Shown: positions 1-7,800 of the stretch, one piece after another
Layout: every line of letters starts with the position of its first letter
Numbering within the stretch: position 1 is the stretch's first letter
Assembly: GCA_037446075.1 (NCBI GenBank)
Contig: JBBIJH010000069.1
Location: forward strand, 1-12,593
Source: JBBIJH01 sp037446075
GTDB lineage: Bacteria > Bacteroidota > Ignavibacteria > UBA10030 > JAHEZR01
DNA length: 12,593 nt
Direction of reading: 5' to 3'
Made by a program: the position numbers and the translations under genes
Notes under the pieces: generated by a model
What the model saw: the letters and a program-made list of their open reading frames with translations, nothing else
Databases searched by the model: none
What the model was told of the DNA's origin: nothing

Positions 1-1082
1 CCGACGTCCTCGGCAAATATGGGATTTTCGGAGGTGGAGGGGTCAACAGGCTCGGAGAACGAGACTTGTTTTTCACGTTCGAATACAAGGACCGACTCCC
101 TCTTTTCTACGATCTTGGATTCCAGCCAACGCTTGACTTCTCTGTTTACAGTACGAGCCGGAAGACAAGAGGAAAAATCGAGCTTCCCTTATTGGCAATC
201 GATGTGGATGTCACCTACAGTCTCCTCCAATTCGAGATCAACTGGAGGCAGAAGATTCTATCAGCCAAGAACGATCTGAAGATCACCTATACGCACAGCC
301 GTTACAATGCGAACGTAGGAAGTTTCATCGTGCCCGGTCTCCCACCCTTCCTTGTGCCCGCATCAAGCGATCTGTACTTCATTGGGAACAACCTCTCCGT
401 AGGCTGGACTTACAACGCCATTATTCCTTCGCGGGATCAAGAGATTAATCCTCTCGGCCGAAAAGTAGAACTCCGCTACGGCTACGAGTTTAGCAACTTC
501 AATTCGACAGGAGACTATGAGGTCACCACGACAGGGCTTCAGCCTCGATACACGCGTTTCCGGTTCTACCGTATCGAGGGAAGCTGGCGAGAACATCTAC
601 CGCTGCCGAATCGTGCCTACACGCTGACGGCAAATCTGCGCGGAGGAAACATCTTTGGGCCACAGGTTGACGATTTCTTCGACTTCTACGTCGGTGGGTT
701 GATCGGTATGAAAGGGTATCCTTACTACTCCCTCGGCGGGAACAAATTCGCCATGCTGAACCTCACGTATCGGTTCCCGGTTCTGAGAGAAATCGACCGG
801 CGGTTGCTTCACCTTTATCTTGATAAGCTCTATGCTTCCGTCTATGGCGACTACGGCGACGTTTGGGATCGCGATGGCGCCCGACTGAAAAATTTTAAGA
901 GAGATGCAGGTATCGAGTTGAGGCTGGAGGGATATTCGTTCTACTCTTATCCGACACGAATCTTTTTCAATGCCTCCTATGGCTTCGACCGTTTCACCCG
1001 CATCATCAACGGCATCCCGGTCACATACGGGAAAGAATGGAGGTTCTATTTCGGAGTGCTGTTTGGGTTCGAGTTGAATTAG
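1..1082 (+). CDS. Outer-membrane beta-barrel protein, C-terminal part (probably a TolB-like propeller/surface-antigen fusion), 5'-truncated
   Basis: The frame is already open at base 3 and runs 359 codons to a TAG at 1080-1082, so the true start lies outside the window. TTG at 66 is only an internal codon. The visible part alternates short Tyr/Phe-rich hydrophobic strands with polar turns, as in outer-membrane barrels. A segment at about 700-800 (GMKGYPYYSLGG, then YRFPVL) resembles the RGY-type region of Omp85/surface-antigen barrels. The chain ends in strongly amphipathic strands (FYFGVLFGFELN), as expected for a BAM-dependent barrel. The opening residues DVLGKYGIFGGG look like the junction after a PD40/TolB-type beta-propeller in FCB-group 'biopolymer transport' proteins, but the propeller would be upstream and is not seen. 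The barrel call is fairly secure; the family call is inference from remembered relatives. The next gene starts 103 bases downstream on the same strand and may share its transcript. Confidence 0.6.
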   Translation, partial: DVLGKYGIFGGGGVNRLGERDLFFTFEYKDRLPLFYDLGFQPTLDFSVYSTSRKTRGKIELPLLAIDVDVTYSLLQFEINWRQKILSAKNDLKITYTHSRYNANVGSFIVPGLPPFLVPASSDLYFIGNNLSVGWTYNAIIPSRDQEINPLGRKVELRYGYEFSNFNSTGDYEVTTTGLQPRYTRFRFYRIEGSWREHLPLPNRAYTLTANLRGGNIFGPQVDDFFDFYVGGLIGMKGYPYYSLGGNKFAMLNLTYRFPVLREIDRRLLHLYLDKLYASVYGDYGDVWDRDGARLKNFKRDAGIELRLEGYSFYSYPTRIFFNASYGFDRFTRIINGIPVTYGKEWRFYFGVLFGFELN

Positions 1083-1167
1083 AAACACAAGTTGATTGTG
1101 CCTGAAACCGAACAGGTCGGGTGAGCCCTGCGAGGTTTGAGGGTGAGCATGAGGCAAAGAGCAATTT

Positions 1168-1175
1168 GAGGAAGG
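1168..1175 (+). promoter_or_regulatory. Ribosome binding site of the 1186 gene
   Basis: GAGGAAGG lies 10 bases before the ATG at 1186. It is the clearest Shine-Dalgarno sequence in the window and fixes that start. The other genes here have weak or unrecognisable ones. Confidence 0.65.
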
Positions 1176-1185
1176 ATATCATCCG

Positions 1186-2103
1186 ATGAGATTTCTGAAA
1201 TCTGTTCTGTTCTTCCTGTGCTTAGATTTCGCTCTCTTCCAACTCGCACTTGGAGGCGAGAACGTCAAGAGGAGTCTCGTCAAGGGTGGGGGCGATCAAC
1301 GAATTCGCCAATACACGGGAGATCCAAGCGTCGATTTTTTTTCAATGCAATCGAGCAGTCTAGGACAGAAGGGCATCACAGCATCAAGAGCTTCCTCAGA
1401 CGATCAGAGCAACATAGACAGGAAATCTGCTGCCCTCGCTGCTTTACTCTCAGGTGTCCTCCCCGGGGCTGGAGAGTTCTATTCGAAAAGCTACATCAAA
1501 AGTGGCGTTTTCTTTGCCGCGGAGGTAATTGCCTGGGCGGTGAATTTCGCGTATAACAAGAAGGGAGATCGGGCAACGGCTGACTTCCAGAATTTTGCAG
1601 ACGCGAACTGGAGCGTCGTAGATTATGCGTCGTGGTTGAACTCATTCAAGGGCTGCTCAATCAATATCAATCCTGACGTCAACCTTCCGCCGTGGAAGCG
1701 AGTAAATTGGGCCCAGTTGAACGAGTGTGAACGGAAGCTCGGAGGATTCTTCTCCCACTCTCTTCCTCCATACGGGGACCAACAGTACTACGAGCTCATT
1801 GGCAAGTATCCGCAGTACAATCCCGGATGGAGGGACGCCGACCGTGATCAAGACATCTCGGAGACGAATATCTCTGAGATGTTCAAGAGATATTCCAGGA
1901 TGAGGGGAGAGGCCAACGATTTTTATGATGTAGCCAGCACAGCCGTGCTCGTCGTGGTTGTGAATCATATCTTGAGCGCGGCGGATGCTGCATGGAGTGC
2001 AACGCGCTATAACAACGTCCATGCCGAGGTGGGCATGAAACTGCAGCGTACACCATTTGGAGTGGAAGCAGTACCAACGGCAACGATTCAGGTTCGCTGG
2101 TAA
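1186..2103 (+). CDS. Exported/membrane protein of unknown function (DUF5683-like)
   Basis: A 305-residue protein with a good ribosome binding site. Residues 1-23 form a signal peptide (MRFLK, then a hydrophobic run ending near ALGG). Residues 30-80 are polar and probably disordered. Residues 82-122 hold a membrane segment with the Gly/Pro pattern ALLSGVLPGAGEFY, followed by a second hydrophobic stretch. This pattern resembles DUF5683-type proteins of FCB bacteria, but the function is unknown. The middle part is rich in Trp, Tyr and Pro (NLPPWKRVNW, then SLPPYGDQQYYELIGKYPQY) and looks like a conserved soluble module. It is followed by an Asp-rich loop at residues 217-223 (D-x-D-x-D-x-D) that could bind a metal. 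Residues 250-266 are a further hydrophobic helix. The chain ends in a short beta-rich tail (TATIQVRW). It lies downstream of an outer-membrane barrel gene and probably acts in the envelope. No catalytic motif is seen. Confidence 0.75.
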   Translation: MRFLKSVLFFLCLDFALFQLALGGENVKRSLVKGGGDQRIRQYTGDPSVDFFSMQSSSLGQKGITASRASSDDQSNIDRKSAALAALLSGVLPGAGEFYSKSYIKSGVFFAAEVIAWAVNFAYNKKGDRATADFQNFADANWSVVDYASWLNSFKGCSININPDVNLPPWKRVNWAQLNECERKLGGFFSHSLPPYGDQQYYELIGKYPQYNPGWRDADRDQDISETNISEMFKRYSRMRGEANDFYDVASTAVLVVVVNHILSAADAAWSATRYNNVHAEVGMKLQRTPFGVEAVPTATIQVRW

Positions 2104-2106
2104 GGC

Positions 2107-3192
2107 CTACTTGCGGACTCGAAAGAGGTTCGCAATGCCCGCTGCGAGGAAAATGAAGTTCGCGAGCCACGCCGTAACGAAAGGATCCAGAGAGCCGTTG
2201 TAGCCGAAGACCTGGCTCGTTTTCATGAAGAGAAGGTAAATGAAACAGAAGCCGATGCTGATTCCAAACTCAGCCGCCAAGCCTGTCCGTCGTTTCTGGG
2301 AGGAAAACGGGACCCCGAACAAAACCACAATGAAGCTTGCAAAGGGGAACGAAATCTTACCGTAGAGGTCGACCATCCACCGAGACACATCGTTACCACT
2401 TCTTCGTTGATTTTCAATAAACTCTTTTAGTTCCGGATAGTCCATTTCATCCGGTTTTTGTTGCTTCTTCGCGACGTCTTCCGGCTTGAAATGGAGTGGG
2501 ACGACAGGCCAAGAGTCAAATGCCTCGGCAAATTCTCGGTTCTCTGTGAAGACGCGTCTGATCCCATTCCGAAGAAACCAAGAGCGGGAAGACGCTTCCC
2601 AGATCATCACAGGAGCGTCGAGGCGCTCGACGACAACGGTGCTGTTCGTATCACTGAAATCCTGGAGGCTGACACGATGAGCAATGTTGTCCTCATCATC
2701 AAAATAGCCAATGGCGACGATACGAGTCGGACTTTCCTGGATGAAAATGTTATACCGTCCCTGTGACTCAAGATGCTTCTGGAGATAGATGCGCTCGAGG
2801 GAGAACTTTTTCTTGTTAGCAAACGGGACAACCCAGCCGTTGAAGAAAATTGCACCCGCGCTGATGAAAAAGGCTACGATGAGCAGGGGCGTCATGAAAC
2901 GGTAAAGGCTTACGCCACTAGATTTCACGGCCGTCAGCTCATTGAGCGTCGAAAGCCGACCAGTGGTAAAAAGGCTGGAGAGCAACATGCCGACGGGAAG
3001 CGTCAGCTTAATGATCTCGGGCATAAAGTAAAGGTAGTATCGGAGGATGATGTGAAACGTTGCCTTCTTGTCGATGAAGTCGTCGAGGTTTTCCATCATG
3101 TCGACGACGACGAAAATTGCAACAAAGGCAACAAGCCCGAACAACGCTGTCAGAAGAAACTGCTTAATAAGATAACGGTCGAGGATTTTCAT
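2107..3192 (-). CDS. lptG: LptF/LptG-family LPS export permease, LptG-like (second gene of the pair)
   Basis: A 361-residue inner-membrane protein of the YjgP/YjgQ family. With LptF and the ATPase LptB it would form the LptB2FG transporter, which extracts LPS from the inner membrane and passes it to the LptC/LptA bridge. The architecture is typical: helices at about 10-30, 50-75 and 99-118, a periplasmic beta-rich domain at about 120-270, then helices at about 278-294, 308-324 and 340-357. The N-terminus MKILDRYLIKQFLLT matches the family, and ELTAVKSSGVSLYRFM (85-100) matches the cytoplasmic coupling-helix region that contacts LptB. The length is normal. The ATG at 3192 lies 11 bases after the stop of the upstream permease, so the two are almost certainly one transcript. 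The LptG rather than LptF label rests on gene order and the 'ILDRY' N-terminus and is less certain than the family. The stop codon is 3 bases from that of the convergent gene. Confidence 0.9.
   Translation of the reverse strand: MKILDRYLIKQFLLTALFGLVAFVAIFVVVDMMENLDDFIDKKATFHIILRYYLYFMPEIIKLTLPVGMLLSSLFTTGRLSTLNELTAVKSSGVSLYRFMTPLLIVAFFISAGAIFFNGWVVPFANKKKFSLERIYLQKHLESQGRYNIFIQESPTRIVAIGYFDDEDNIAHRVSLQDFSDTNSTVVVERLDAPVMIWEASSRSWFLRNGIRRVFTENREFAEAFDSWPVVPLHFKPEDVAKKQQKPDEMDYPELKEFIENQRRSGNDVSRWMVDLYGKISFPFASFIVVLFGVPFSSQKRRTGLAAEFGISIGFCFIYLLFMKTSQVFGYNGSLDPFVTAWLANFIFLAAGIANLFRVRK
2111..2135. terminator. Hairpin at the convergent gene junction, possible bidirectional terminator
   Basis: The arms TTGCGGACTC (2111-2120) and GAGGTTCGCAA (2125-2135) pair over 10 base pairs with one G-T wobble and one bulged G, closed by a GAAA tetraloop (2121-2124). 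It begins 8 bases after the stop of the plus-strand gene and lies inside the last codons of the minus-strand permease. There is no T-run on either side, so it is not a textbook intrinsic terminator. It may stop or stabilise the plus-strand transcript. The structure is seen; the function is inference. Confidence 0.35.
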
Positions 3193-3203
3193 TGAACGAG
3201 AAC

Positions 3204-4571
3204 TCAGAGATTCTCCTCAGGCTCGCTCGATGGCGTGAGCCAGCGTTCAGGGATGAGTCTTCGAAGCTTCTCCCAGTGAAAGAAAGACGTCTCGCGGCTC
3301 GTCCGAACGGTGAGATAAACGCCAAGGATCACAAGAATGATGTTTGCAGCCCACATGCCTAGGAACGGAGTAGCGAGGCCGCGGTCAGCAAGCTTCTCGC
3401 CGCCGATCAGGCACGCCCAGTAGAAGAGGAAGAACCCGAGACTTAGACTTGCTGCGACGCCAAAGCTTCCCTTCCGTGCCATCATCCCGAGGGGGGCACC
3501 GACGAGAACAAAGACGAGACACGCAGCTGGGATTGCGTACTTCTTATGAATTTCAACCATGTACTGATCGATTCGGATGTTATTGTACTCAATACGGCTT
3601 TGCTCACTCTGGATCATTGCTTCGACCGCCCGGGTTCGCGCGAGGGAATCTTGGCGAGCAAAGGCGGAATCCACGTCTCCGGCGGGACGCCCGGTCGAAC
3701 GAAGCAGTGAGAGCTGTGTGTTGAGATCTTCGATTCGTTTTCCAATTGCAGCGTTCACGGATCTTAGGCTGTCGACAAAAACCACCATTGCCTGGATGTT
3801 CAGCTCACGGTCACCTCGGGCAAAGGCATTGTCAGGAGACCGCTCGAATTCAAAACCCTCGGCTTTCATGGCGATGCGATGTTTTTCGAAACGGATGCGC
3901 CGATATTCCTTGAATCGGTCGGTGGCAAGTTCGTGGATCTCCCCGTTCTGGAGATCCATAATCACGTTGCGGTAGTCGGCAGAGAACGAAATTGTCCCTC
4001 GCTCCGCCGTGGTCAGAACACTTGCCTTTGGGTCCGTGTAGTCGTAGATCGTGATTCCCTCTAGATCGTTGGAGGGTTCAAACGTCTTGCGCACGAGGAT
4101 ACTGTATCCGGTGATCTCCTGCGAAAACAATCCTGGCAGAAGTGTCAATGTCGGTTTCTTTCGCCGAATGTCGATCATGAGGGTCTTCGCTCTGTGATTT
4201 GCTTCGGGGAGGACATCGTTGTCGAAAAAGAAGAGCAGGACCGTCACTACCGCAGCTGCCACGAGGACGGGCGTCATCATTCGAACGAGGCTAACGCCCG
4301 CCGCTTTCATCGAGGTGACCTCATGGTTGGCGGAGAGATTGCCGAATGCCATCAGCGTGGCTACAAGGACAGACATCGGAACCGCAAGGACAAGCATCCA
4401 GGCAAGGTTCAGGACAATGACCTCGAAGATCACCCAGGTACTCAATCCTTTTCCGACAAGTTGATCGATGAACTTCATGACAAACTGAAGGAGGAAAATG
4501 AGAATGAGCACCACAAGGGAAAACAGAAAGGGAGCCAGATGGGAACGGAGTATGTACCGATACAGGATCAT
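3204..4571 (-). CDS. lptF: LptF/LptG-family LPS export permease, LptF-like, with long helical insertion
   Basis: First gene of the permease pair and probable partner of the downstream LptG-like protein in the LptB2FG exporter. From the ATG at 4571 it is 455 residues. The N-terminus MILYRYILRSHLAPFLF matches where family members begin. An in-frame ATG at 4637 would add 22 residues that fit no family feature; neither start has a clear Shine-Dalgarno, so 4571 is chosen on homology. Counted from 4637, helices lie near 36-54, 70-100, 121-138, 369-386, 393-411 and 427-445, and the periplasmic beta domain near 140-280. HEVTSMKAAGVSLVRMM (105-121) is the coupling region facing LptB. Residues 280-368 form a charged, heptad-like helical stretch before helix 4. 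Escherichia coli LptF, at about 366 residues, lacks it; long LptF proteins occur in FCB bacteria. The C-terminal tail is polar and basic, then acidic. Confidence 0.9.
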   Translation of the reverse strand: MILYRYILRSHLAPFLFSLVVLILIFLLQFVMKFIDQLVGKGLSTWVIFEVIVLNLAWMLVLAVPMSVLVATLMAFGNLSANHEVTSMKAAGVSLVRMMTPVLVAAAVVTVLLFFFDNDVLPEANHRAKTLMIDIRRKKPTLTLLPGLFSQEITGYSILVRKTFEPSNDLEGITIYDYTDPKASVLTTAERGTISFSADYRNVIMDLQNGEIHELATDRFKEYRRIRFEKHRIAMKAEGFEFERSPDNAFARGDRELNIQAMVVFVDSLRSVNAAIGKRIEDLNTQLSLLRSTGRPAGDVDSAFARQDSLARTRAVEAMIQSEQSRIEYNNIRIDQYMVEIHKKYAIPAACLVFVLVGAPLGMMARKGSFGVAASLSLGFFLFYWACLIGGEKLADRGLATPFLGMWAANIILVILGVYLTVRTSRETSFFHWEKLRRLIPERWLTPSSEPEENL

Positions 4572-4675
4572 CGGTCGGTAGATCGACTTCGGCTCTATGC
4601 CACTGAATTCAATCCAATATACGAAGATCGCGTTCATTTTTCAATTTTCTGGATTCGCGCGGCGAGGATGGCTGC

Positions 4676-4704
4676 TTGATATTTATTTTAGTTTTTGGTA
4701 CTAT
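4676..4704 (+). promoter_or_regulatory. Candidate sigma-70-like promoter for sprA
   Basis: TTGATA at 4676-4681, a 17-base spacer and TACTAT at 4699-4704 match the general -35/-10 pattern (5 of 6 and 4 of 6). A start near 4711 would give a leader of about 165 bases before the TTG of sprA. It overlaps the opposite-strand promoter candidate. Confidence 0.35.
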
Positions 4705-4712
4705 CTTGTCGA
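4685..4712 (-). promoter_or_regulatory. Candidate sigma-70-like promoter for the lptF-lptG pair
   Basis: On the minus strand, TCGACA (4712-4707), a 16-base spacer and TAAAAT (4690-4685) each match the consensus at 5 of 6 positions. Transcription would start near 4678, upstream of both possible lptF starts. Confidence 0.35.
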
Positions 4713-4786
4713 CGGTTTCATCCATGCGTGGAGGGCGCAACGGCTCGATTGCTACCGGTTAGAATCTGGAGAGTGAGAGAAAGCAT

Positions 4787-4819
4787 CCTTCCTCGATGAT
4801 GCTCTTGCGAGGGGGAAGG
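4787..4819 (+). repeat. Imperfect inverted repeat in the sprA leader, possible attenuator hairpin
   Basis: CCTTCC-TCG (4787-4795) can pair with CGA-GGG-GGAAGG (4808-4819) with the middle GGG bulged, around a 12-base loop. A pyrimidine-rich stretch with many Ts (4820-4837) follows directly. This is the order of an intrinsic terminator, here inside the predicted 5' leader. Pairing is only 6+3 base pairs, so the call is weak. Confidence 0.2.
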
Positions 4820-4875
4820 TTCTTCATTTTCTCTTCTGGAGATGTGGGAAACGGGTTCAACTGAGCAAAGATACA

Positions 4876-7800
4876 TTGTTGACCGGGCAATCCAATAGCC
4901 GAACACACCGAGTCTCAGGTCCTACTGTTCGTATCTTTCTGCTGACTTGGCCGCTTGTATTCCTGGGGTTGGGGAACGGATCACCTTCTCTCGAGGAAAG
5001 TGGAAGCCAGGGAAGCTATTCCCTCATTGCAAATTCTCCTTCCAATTCCATCTTGGAGGACGTGGGTCTTCATGTGGCCCAGGATACAGTGCCCGCTCGC
5101 TCCCGCAGGCTTGATCGCCTTCACAGACGACCTCGGATCGTGCGTGATACGACTGGAGCGATCCGTGACTCCTTGGGCCACATCATCGGGTACGAGCACG
5201 CTTTTCCAACAGACTCCACCGCGCGGCTGAAGCACTTCACCTACGAGCGCAAGGATTCCCCAGAGGTTGCAGTTTTTCCTCGACGCACGCATCCACTCTT
5301 TCTGAGAAGCCCAGCTTCTATCTATAGTCGACAGGTGACCCTGGATTCAACGGGTACCAAAGTCATCATCCGGGAGACGGTCGGAGAAAAGGATGTGAAG
5401 ATCCCACTCGTCGTGCCTCTAGGTGACTACATTCGTCTGAGTTATGCATACGCAACGAGGCAAGGGCTCGAAGAGTTAGCCTACAAGTACAAGATGAAGG
5501 AAGAGAAGGACGAGCTTTCCCAGCTTTTGGGTAGCGTCACGAATATTGAAATTCCCATCCCCCCAAACCCGATCCTGAGTCTGTTTGGAGGTCGAGGGAT
5601 CAATCTCCACATCTCGGGGATCGTGGATATCCATGCCGGATTCCGCAATCAGCAAACTCAGCAAGCGACGATTTCCCGTCTGGGCAATGTCCGAAACGAG
5701 CCGGATTTTAACCAGGATGTCCAGATCAACGTCAGTGGGACCGTCGGAGAGAAGCTGAACATTAACGCTGATTGGAATACGCAGCGGGTGTTTGAGTACG
5801 AGAATTCACTGAAGATCAAATATACGGGTTATGATGATGAGATTGTTCAAAGCGTAGAAGCAGGGAATGTTTCTCTTGCCACGCCAGCTTCTTTCATTGG
5901 AAGCAGTCAGGCACTCTTTGGCTTCAAGGCAGCGATGCAGATGGGCCCGCTTCGGTTGACGACTGTCGCGTCCCAAAAGAAGGGGCAGACAAATGAATTC
6001 ACCGTAAGTGGCGGCTCGCAGGCAAAGGAATTTGAATTGAAGGCTTATCAGTACTCGACGAACCACTTCTTCCTGGACACGCTCTACCGACGACAGTTTA
6101 GCCCGTATTATGACAATTTCGTTCCTGTCATCAACCCGAATCTGCAAGTTGTTGACATCGAAGTGTGGGTCACCCGACTCGGTCAGGATGATCCCAACGA
6201 ACGAGACGTTGTTGCTTACATCAACCTCTCTCCTCGGCCACCCGACGGCTATCCGGCATCTCTGCGGAATATTCAAGAGAGCGTGCCCGGTCAAGTAGAA
6301 GTCGGGCGCTTCATTAAGCTGAACCGAGACCAGTTTGCTCTTCATCCTCAGACGGGCTTTATCACGCTGAATACAAGTCTCCAGAATGAACAAGCGATCG
6401 CGGTGGCTTATCGAGTGGAGAACGGGCCTGGGCCAGCGGATGATTTGTTTTACGGGGATTTCACGAACGTCGTCCGCGACACATCCCAGCGATTGGTCCT
6501 AAAACTTGTGAAGCCGAGGAACCTCATCCCCCAATTCAAGGCTGCATGGGATTTGATGCTGAAGAATATTTATCCAATTGGCGGGCGCGATATCAAGAAG
6601 GAGAACTTTGAGCTGAACGTCTACTACCAGCTTCCCGGCCGGGAACCTCAGGATAATATCTTACAGCACAACCTCTTGAAGGTGTTTCGCCTTGATCGAA
6701 CGGATGAAGCTGGGACAGGGCCGGCCGACGGCAAATTTGATTTCATCCCCGGGCTCACCATTGATCAAGCGCGTGGCGAGATCATTTTTCCATCTCTGGA
6801 GCCTTTCCGCGAGCAGATCATCAAGTATTTCCAGGAGAACAACGTGCCCGCTCCTGCGGACTCCTTCGTATACGCCGACGTATACGATACTACCGTTACC
6901 GCAGCACGCAACAATAACGCAAAGGATCGCTTCATCATCAAGGGAAAATATTCTGCAGGTGTGACCTCAACCTACAATCTCGGGTTCAACCTTGTGGATG
7001 GGAGTGTGGAGGTACTTCTCGACGGGAGAAAACTGGCACCGAATACGGATTATGTAATCGATTATAGTACAGGGCAGTTGATTGTGCGGAACGAGGCTGC
7101 TCTCGTTCCGGGCGCCAACCTCCAGATCCGGTATGAGCAGAACGACATCTTGCAGCTTGCGTCGAAGACCTTGCTCGGCGCGCGGGGAGAGTACCAGTTA
7201 GGACCGCGCATGAATCTCGGCTTCACACTGATGAATCTGAACCAGCAGACATTGAGCGACAAAGTTCGTCTGAATGAAGAGCCGATCAGTAATACAATTC
7301 TCGGAATTGATGCGAGCACAAACTTCGAGGCTGGATTCCTCACGCGTGCGATCAACGCCTTGCCGTTGATTCGAACTCAAGTTCCTTCCACCGTCACGCT
7401 CCGTGCGGAAGCGGCTTATATGAGTCCCGACCCGAATACGAAGAAAAGCCCGATTCCTATTGATGGAGGAAAAGGCGTTGCTTACATTGATGACTTCGAA
7501 GGCATCAAGCGGACGATCCCACTCGGAACGAGCTACCTCGCATGGCATTACACGAGTGTCCCTCGATACATCGATGGCGTCGACCCTAAATTTGGAGATC
7601 CAGTCCCGGACTCGGTGAAAATGTCCTACAAGGCGAAGACGATCTGGTACAACATCATTCCGAGTGACGTTCTTGTTTCCGAGATCTGGCCGCAGAAAAC
7701 AGTAGCCCAAGGACAGGAACAAGTTACGGTCTTGAACATTGACTACGATCCCTCTCTCCGCGGAGAATTCAATTACAAACCGCTCCTTGCTGACCGGCGG

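Noticed and set aside
1086..1116. Two small adjacent inverted repeats (CACAA/TTGTG and CCTG/CAGG) after the first gene, considered as a terminator
   Set aside because: Stems of 5 and 4 base pairs without a T-run are too weak and common to support a call.
2458..3195. Two plus-strand open frames (2458-2766 and 2773-3195) opposite lptG
   Set aside because: The opposite strand codes for an intact LptG-family permease. The plus-strand products are highly charged and low in complexity, typical antisense of membrane helices.
4194..4679. Plus-strand open frame of 161 codons opposite the start of lptF
   Set aside because: Its product is His/Glu/Asp/Arg-rich, the mirror of hydrophobic helices on the true strand. 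It also covers the predicted promoter.
4724..4762. Twelve-residue reading frame in the sprA leader, considered as a leader peptide
   Set aside because: It has no ribosome binding site, no codon run tied to an amino acid signal, and is short enough to arise by chance.
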